Positions 60,550 through 64,000 of a stretch of DNA of 64,000 nucleotides are shown here, in pieces. The notes beneath the pieces were generated by a model. That model saw nothing but the letters and a program-made list of their open reading frames with translations, was not told the origin of the DNA and did not search any database. The stretch is from Thalassobius sp034670005 (GTDB lineage: Bacteria; Pseudomonadota; Alphaproteobacteria; Rhodobacterales; Rhodobacteraceae). Within the stretch, counting starts at the first letter, position 1, and every line of letters starts with the position of its first letter. The DNA lies in the NCBI RefSeq assembly GCF_034670005.1, contig NZ_JAXMOH010000003.1, positions 62,001-126,000 of the forward strand, given 5' to 3'. The translations under genes and the position numbers were made by a program.

Positions 60550-60578
60550 CTGCCCCGAACCCGGAAGGTTCGGGGCAG
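60550..60578 (+). promoter_or_regulatory. Perfect 12-bp hairpin in the hydrolase leader
   Basis: CTGCCCCGAACC (60550-60561) pairs exactly with GGTTCGGGGCAG (60567-60578) around a 5-base loop. It sits immediately upstream of the ribosome binding site GGAGGG (60579 on) and the ATG at 60593. No T-run follows, so it is not a rho-independent terminator; it may control translation or end the thiolase transcript by another route. Confidence 0.6.
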
Positions 60579-60592
60579 CGGAGGGTGCGGGA

Positions 60593-61633
60593 ATGCGGAA
60601 AATATCAATTTTGCTGGGGCTGTGGCTTGTCCTGCTCCCCGAATGGATCGTTCGCCTGTTCTATGCCGGACGACTACCTGTAGTGGACGGCCGCCGTATT
60701 GATCCGAAATCCCACGCGGTCAGCCAACTGGTGCAACGTATCCGTGGTGACAGTGGCATGCCCTCTGTCGAAGAAAGCCGCGCACAATTGGCGACACTGG
60801 CCGCCAGGTTCGACCGGCCCTGTCCTGCGGATATCGCCAAGACCGACATCACCCTGCCCGGTGCCGACGGCCCCCGCATCGCGCGCATCTATGTTGCGAA
60901 AGGGAGCGATGCCTTCGGGGCTCAGCCGACCTTGCTTTATCTGCATGGCGGCGGCTGGGTTCAGGGCGATATCCAAACCCATAACGGGCTTTGCGGCCAA
61001 CTGGCCCGGGATGCGGGCATCAGGGTGATTTCCTATGATTACCGGCTCGCCCCGGAACATAAATTCCCTGCCGCAGTGAATGATGTTCTGGCCTGCTACC
61101 GGGCCTTGACGCTGGGCACCGGCCCGGCCGCCCTGAACGCATCGCAACTGGTTGTCGGCGGCGATAGCGCCGGGGCCAACCTGACCGCTGCGCTGATGCA
61201 CGATCTGGCCACCTCGGGCGATCCGATGCCCGCGGCGCAACTGTTGATCTATCCGGCGGTGGATGCGGCGCTGGATACGGCGTCGATGCGGGATCTGCGC
61301 GATCAGCCGCTGTTGCCGCGCCAGCGGATAGATTGGTTCATGGATCATTACATTCCCAACGGGCAGGACCGGTTCGATCCGCGTATTTCGCCGCTGCGGT
61401 CGGACCGGTTGCCGGGGCAGCCGCCCGCGCTGATCATCGCGGGGGGGCATGACGCGCTGTGGTGCGACGGGCATGACTATGCCGATGCGCTGAAATCGGC
61501 GGGGGTGCCGGTGACGCTGTTGGAATATCCCGGCCAGATTCACGCCTTCCTGTCGCTGCGCAGGGTCATTCCTCAGGGTGTCGATGCCGAACGCAGGATT
61601 TCCGACTGGCTGCGCACGGCGCTCAAAGGTTGA
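60593..61633 (+). CDS. Alpha/beta hydrolase of the hormone-sensitive lipase family
   Basis: 346 residues. Oxyanion-hole motif HGGGW (118-122), nucleophile elbow GDSAG (190-194, Ser192), and a C-terminal Asp/His pair around GGHDALWCDG and GQIHAFLSL. It fits the HSL group of esterases acting on short or medium acyl esters. The N-terminal hydrophobic stretch ISILLGLWLVLLPEWIVRLF could be a membrane anchor or a buried helix. The leader carries a perfect hairpin. Confidence 0.88.
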   Translation: MRKISILLGLWLVLLPEWIVRLFYAGRLPVVDGRRIDPKSHAVSQLVQRIRGDSGMPSVEESRAQLATLAARFDRPCPADIAKTDITLPGADGPRIARIYVAKGSDAFGAQPTLLYLHGGGWVQGDIQTHNGLCGQLARDAGIRVISYDYRLAPEHKFPAAVNDVLACYRALTLGTGPAALNASQLVVGGDSAGANLTAALMHDLATSGDPMPAAQLLIYPAVDAALDTASMRDLRDQPLLPRQRIDWFMDHYIPNGQDRFDPRISPLRSDRLPGQPPALIIAGGHDALWCDGHDYADALKSAGVPVTLLEYPGQIHAFLSLRRVIPQGVDAERRISDWLRTALKG

Positions 61634-61645
61634 TCCACGATCCGA

Positions 61646-61822
61646 TTACAGACCGCCAGTGCCGCTTTGCTGTGGCGCATCAGTACACCACTGTTCGCCG
61701 CTCAAAACCCACACCGCCTGCTTTTGTGTGGCGTGAATGGTGATCTGGCCGCTCTCGGCCTCGATGATTTCCGGGTTGAGCAGGTTCAGGAACAAAGCAA
61801 GCGCTTCGGGTGTCAGGCACAT
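61646..61822 (-). CDS. Small hypothetical protein (58 aa)
   Basis: A 58-residue reading frame with a good ribosome binding site (GAAGGAGA about 7 bases before the ATG at 61822). The sequence runs CLTPEALALFLNLLNPEIIE and then ITIHATQKQAVWVLSGEQWC, plausibly a helix followed by two strands. I recognise no family. It is convergent with the hydrolase gene (12 bp between stops). Confidence 0.5.
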   Translation of the reverse strand: MCLTPEALALFLNLLNPEIIEAESGQITIHATQKQAVWVLSGEQWCTDAPQQSGTGGL

Positions 61823-62241
61823 CAGAGTGTCTCCTTCGCTGTATCCGCGACCGGAATGGTGTCCTGCATTCCTGTCATCCGGACCTTCTTGCAGACCGGT
61901 TGCCCAGATGTGATTGCCTTGTTGGCTTGCCTTGGACGCTTGGGTCGCTTTTTGGGTATTTGACCATAAAACGGTCGATCTTGTTAAGATTTGACGATAC
62001 CTGCGGCCGTCCCGATGAAAGGCATCATGCCTGCGGCAGCCGGGGGGCTGAGCAATATGTAGCGAACCGGGCTGCAAAATGCGCATATCCCTATGAAAGA
62101 CTCTACACCTGCCTGCTGGTATGTCCGCGTTTTCCCGCCGCTTCGGGTCCGTTGTGGTGCAATGAACCTGACCGGGTTATTGCGGTCTTTTGCCGGGCTG
62201 ACTTCTGCGGTAAAGCCGAGGGGCAATAAGGAATTCAACAA
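61823..62241. other. Intergenic region with no gene seen
   Basis: About 420 bp between the divergent small ORF and rarD. I see no convincing reading frame, tRNA or strong hairpin. GC is slightly lower than the surroundings. It should contain the promoters of both flanking genes. Confidence 0.6.
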
Positions 62242-63150
62242 ATGTCCAGCAAGCCAGTGAAACCTGCAAATGTCGATACACCGCAAGGGCTTGCCTTTGC
62301 CATGGCGGCTTATCTGATGTGGGGATTCATGCCTCTCTATATGAAGATGCTGGCGCATATTCCGCCCGCTGAGGTGGTAGCGCACCGGGTGATCTGGTCC
62401 GTCCCGATCGCGGCCGTGGTGCTGATCGTGCTGGGCCGCACCAACGACCTGATCGAAGCCCTCCGCACCCCCCGCACCCTGATCATGGCTTGCGTTACGG
62501 CGGTTCTCGTGTCGATCAACTGGGGCATTTATGTCTGGTCGATCGCGTCCGATCGAGCACTCGATGCCGCCCTTGGTTATTACATCAACCCGCTTTTCAG
62601 CGTCGCCTTGGGCGCAATGCTGCTGGGGGAACGACCGACCAAGGCGCAGGGTGTAGCTATCGCGCTCGCCGCGCTGGCAGTTGCCGTGCTGTGGATCGAT
62701 GCCGGTACATTACCTTGGGCCGCGGTGGGGCTGACTGTGTCTTGGGGGTTTTATGCCTTTTTCAAGAAATCTCTGCCGGTGGGGCCCAATCAGGGCTTCA
62801 TGCTGGAGGTGCTGATCCTGCTGCCGCTGGGGTTGGGCTATGTCATCTATCTTTCCACGACCGGGCAGGGGCATTTCACCGTCGCCGGGACTGACATGGC
62901 GTTGCTGATGGGGGCCGGGGTGGTGACTGCGGTGCCGCTGATGACCTATGCAAACGGGGCCAAGCTGCTGCGGCTGTCGACCATCGGCGTGCTGCAATAT
63001 ATCGCCCCGACTCTGATCTTCCTAGTGGCGGTGCTGGTCTTCGGAGAACCGTTCGACCATGCCCGCATGATCGCCTTTCCGATGATCTGGGTGGCGCTGG
63101 TGATCTATTCGGTATCGATGTGGCGCCAGTTGCGCCACTCGAAAATGTAA
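62242..63150 (+). CDS. rarD: RarD-like EamA transporter
   Basis: 302 residues with about ten transmembrane helices. RarD features: MAAYLMWGFMPLYMKMLAHI and PAEVVAHRVIWSVPIAAVVL at the N-terminus, NWGIYVWSIASDRALDAALG, YYINPLFSVALGAMLLGERP, and LQYIAPTLIFLVAVLVFGEP near the end. RarD proteins are DMT transporters linked to chloramphenicol sensitivity in E. coli; the natural substrate is unknown. Confidence 0.9.
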   Translation: MSSKPVKPANVDTPQGLAFAMAAYLMWGFMPLYMKMLAHIPPAEVVAHRVIWSVPIAAVVLIVLGRTNDLIEALRTPRTLIMACVTAVLVSINWGIYVWSIASDRALDAALGYYINPLFSVALGAMLLGERPTKAQGVAIALAALAVAVLWIDAGTLPWAAVGLTVSWGFYAFFKKSLPVGPNQGFMLEVLILLPLGLGYVIYLSTTGQGHFTVAGTDMALLMGAGVVTAVPLMTYANGAKLLRLSTIGVLQYIAPTLIFLVAVLVFGEPFDHARMIAFPMIWVALVIYSVSMWRQLRHSKM

Positions 63151-63561
63151 TCAGCGTAACGCCTCTTTGAATTTGAGGAAGCGGGCATCTGTCATCACCC
63201 GTTTGTTCATTTCATCGCGCAGCGCTCCGACTGAACTGTGTGGGCGCATGACGACTTCGAATTCTTCGATCAGCCCTGCATCGTTAAGGGTGATCAGGTC
63301 GACGCCGACTGCATCATGATCCCCAATTTTGCATTGGAATTCCAGCGCCCAATCTTTGCCTTCGCCCATGATCCGGCGATAGCGAAAATTTGAAAACACC
63401 TGCCCGACATGGCCCAAAACTGCCGCGACGGGTTCACGTCCTACCCATGTTTTCCAATAAGTAGGTGGCATAAACCGTACCTCCTCGGCCAAAATCTCTA
63501 TGATCTTGCTGTCGTCGCCAGAAGCAACAATTTCGGTCATGCGTTTGACTGTCGGATGCAT
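63151..63561 (-). CDS. SnoaL/NTF2-like family protein
   Basis: 136 residues with the cone-like NTF2 fold: HPTVKRMTEIVASGDDSKII, EILAEEVRFMPPTYWKTWVG, DWALEFQCKIGDHDAVGVDL and ITLNDAGLIEEFEVVMRPHS. The fold hosts many small-molecule enzymes and binding proteins; no catalytic pair is obvious. GGAGG lies before the ATG at 63561. It is convergent with rarD, whose stop is adjacent. Confidence 0.85.
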   Translation of the reverse strand: MHPTVKRMTEIVASGDDSKIIEILAEEVRFMPPTYWKTWVGREPVAAVLGHVGQVFSNFRYRRIMGEGKDWALEFQCKIGDHDAVGVDLITLNDAGLIEEFEVVMRPHSSVGALRDEMNKRVMTDARFLKFKEALR

Positions 63562-63662
63562 TGCGGGTCCTCCTCGTTTGGCAGCAGGGTGCAGGGGGGT
63601 GTCTACACAAGCAAGCGTGACGTCGGGTTGCGCCTCTGCCCGCCCGCGCGTATCCAACCGCC

Positions 63663-64000
63663 ATGGTTTGGAGCACCGAATATATCCCCCCGTCTGATCC
63701 TCTTGTGATCCTGCATGAGGATCACGAAATCGTGGTCGTCGACAAACCCTCGGGCTTGCTGTCCGTCCCCGGGCGGGGTGAACATCTGTCCGATTGCCTG
63801 CTGTCCCGGGTTCAGGCGGTTTTTCCACAGGCTTTGCTGGTGCATCGGTTGGATCGGGATACTTCGGGGGTGATGGTGTTCGCGCTGACCCCTCACGCGC
63901 AGCGTCACCTGTCGATGCAGTTTGAAAAACGGACAACCAAGAAAACCTATGTCGCCCGGGTTTGGGGGAGGTTGGAGCCCAAATCCGGGACCGTTGATCT
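63663..64000 (+). CDS. RluA-family pseudouridine synthase (partial)
   Basis: Partial gene: the first 112 residues, cut by the right edge. VILHEDHEIVVVDKPSGLLS and VHRLDRDTSGVMVFALTPHA are the RluA-type motifs, the latter with the catalytic Asp in HRLDRDTSG; then FEKRTTKKTYVARVWG. No S4 domain precedes the catalytic domain. These enzymes make pseudouridine in rRNA or tRNA; the specific site cannot be told from a partial sequence. Confidence 0.9.
   Translation, partial: MVWSTEYIPPSDPLVILHEDHEIVVVDKPSGLLSVPGRGEHLSDCLLSRVQAVFPQALLVHRLDRDTSGVMVFALTPHAQRHLSMQFEKRTTKKTYVARVWGRLEPKSGTVD

Overview
This window reads as a stretch of alphaproteobacterial chromosome, most likely from the Rhodobacteraceae (roseobacter group). 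The grounds are high GC, the petABC cytochrome bc1 operon whose Rieske N-terminus looks like the Rhodobacter type, a DUF4170-waaA-lpxK lipid A cluster, Amn-type AMP nucleosidase, DUF2125 and HspQ proteins, and frequent 4-bp ATGA or GTGA overlaps between genes. The assignment rests on recognised families, not on a database search.

Layout. 1-2490: the end of a type II secretion pseudopilin operon (gspG-H-I-J, minus strand, running off the left edge) with a divergent prepilin peptidase. 2590-5390: two overlapping secreted Sel1-repeat proteins. 5570-11110: a surface-protein locus (small secreted protein, fibre-like protein, CmoB-like methyltransferase, glycosyltransferase-like protein, VCBS/ASPIC protein). 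Its centre (about 6.7-9.2 kb) is AT-rich, and both edges of that block lie inside reading frames. 11.1-18.9 kb: ordinary housekeeping genes (thioredoxin/CcdA pair, DMT transporter, HU, AMP nucleosidase, VOC and DUF1810 proteins, Trm112-like, Lon-N domain, CnoX-like thioredoxin, exonuclease III). 19.0-20.5 kb: an orphan 502-residue protein with a helical, hydrophobic N-terminal half, possibly a pore-former. 20.7-29.7 kb: response regulator, ribA, L,D-transpeptidase, and the minus-strand lipid A/sulfur/PmbA block.

29.7-31.2 kb: an SDR/enoyl-CoA hydratase pair. 31.2-39.4 kb: two RTX proteins sharing a C-terminal module, flanking an MscS channel, a flavoprotein and tRNA-Lys. 39.5-43.1 kb: dapF-mtaB, a PaiB-like protein and a GST. 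43.1-48.1 kb: a lipid A oxidase-like outer-membrane protein, petABC and a UbiH-type hydroxylase. 48.1-54.5 kb: amidase, aminotransferase, ftsK and lolA. 54.5-64 kb: transglycosylase lipoprotein, AEC transporter, hspQ, gamma-glutamyltransferase, an RsbW/RsbV-like pair, thiolase, alpha/beta hydrolase, RarD, an NTF2-like protein and the start of a RluA-family pseudouridine synthase.

Envelope functions dominate: secretion pseudopili, RTX exoproteins, lipid A synthesis and modification, lipoprotein transport, peptidoglycan enzymes. The least explained parts are the mosaic fibre locus, the paired RTX proteins, the orphan pore-former-like gene, and a repeated two-hairpin element found exactly at the stop codons of three convergent gene pairs.
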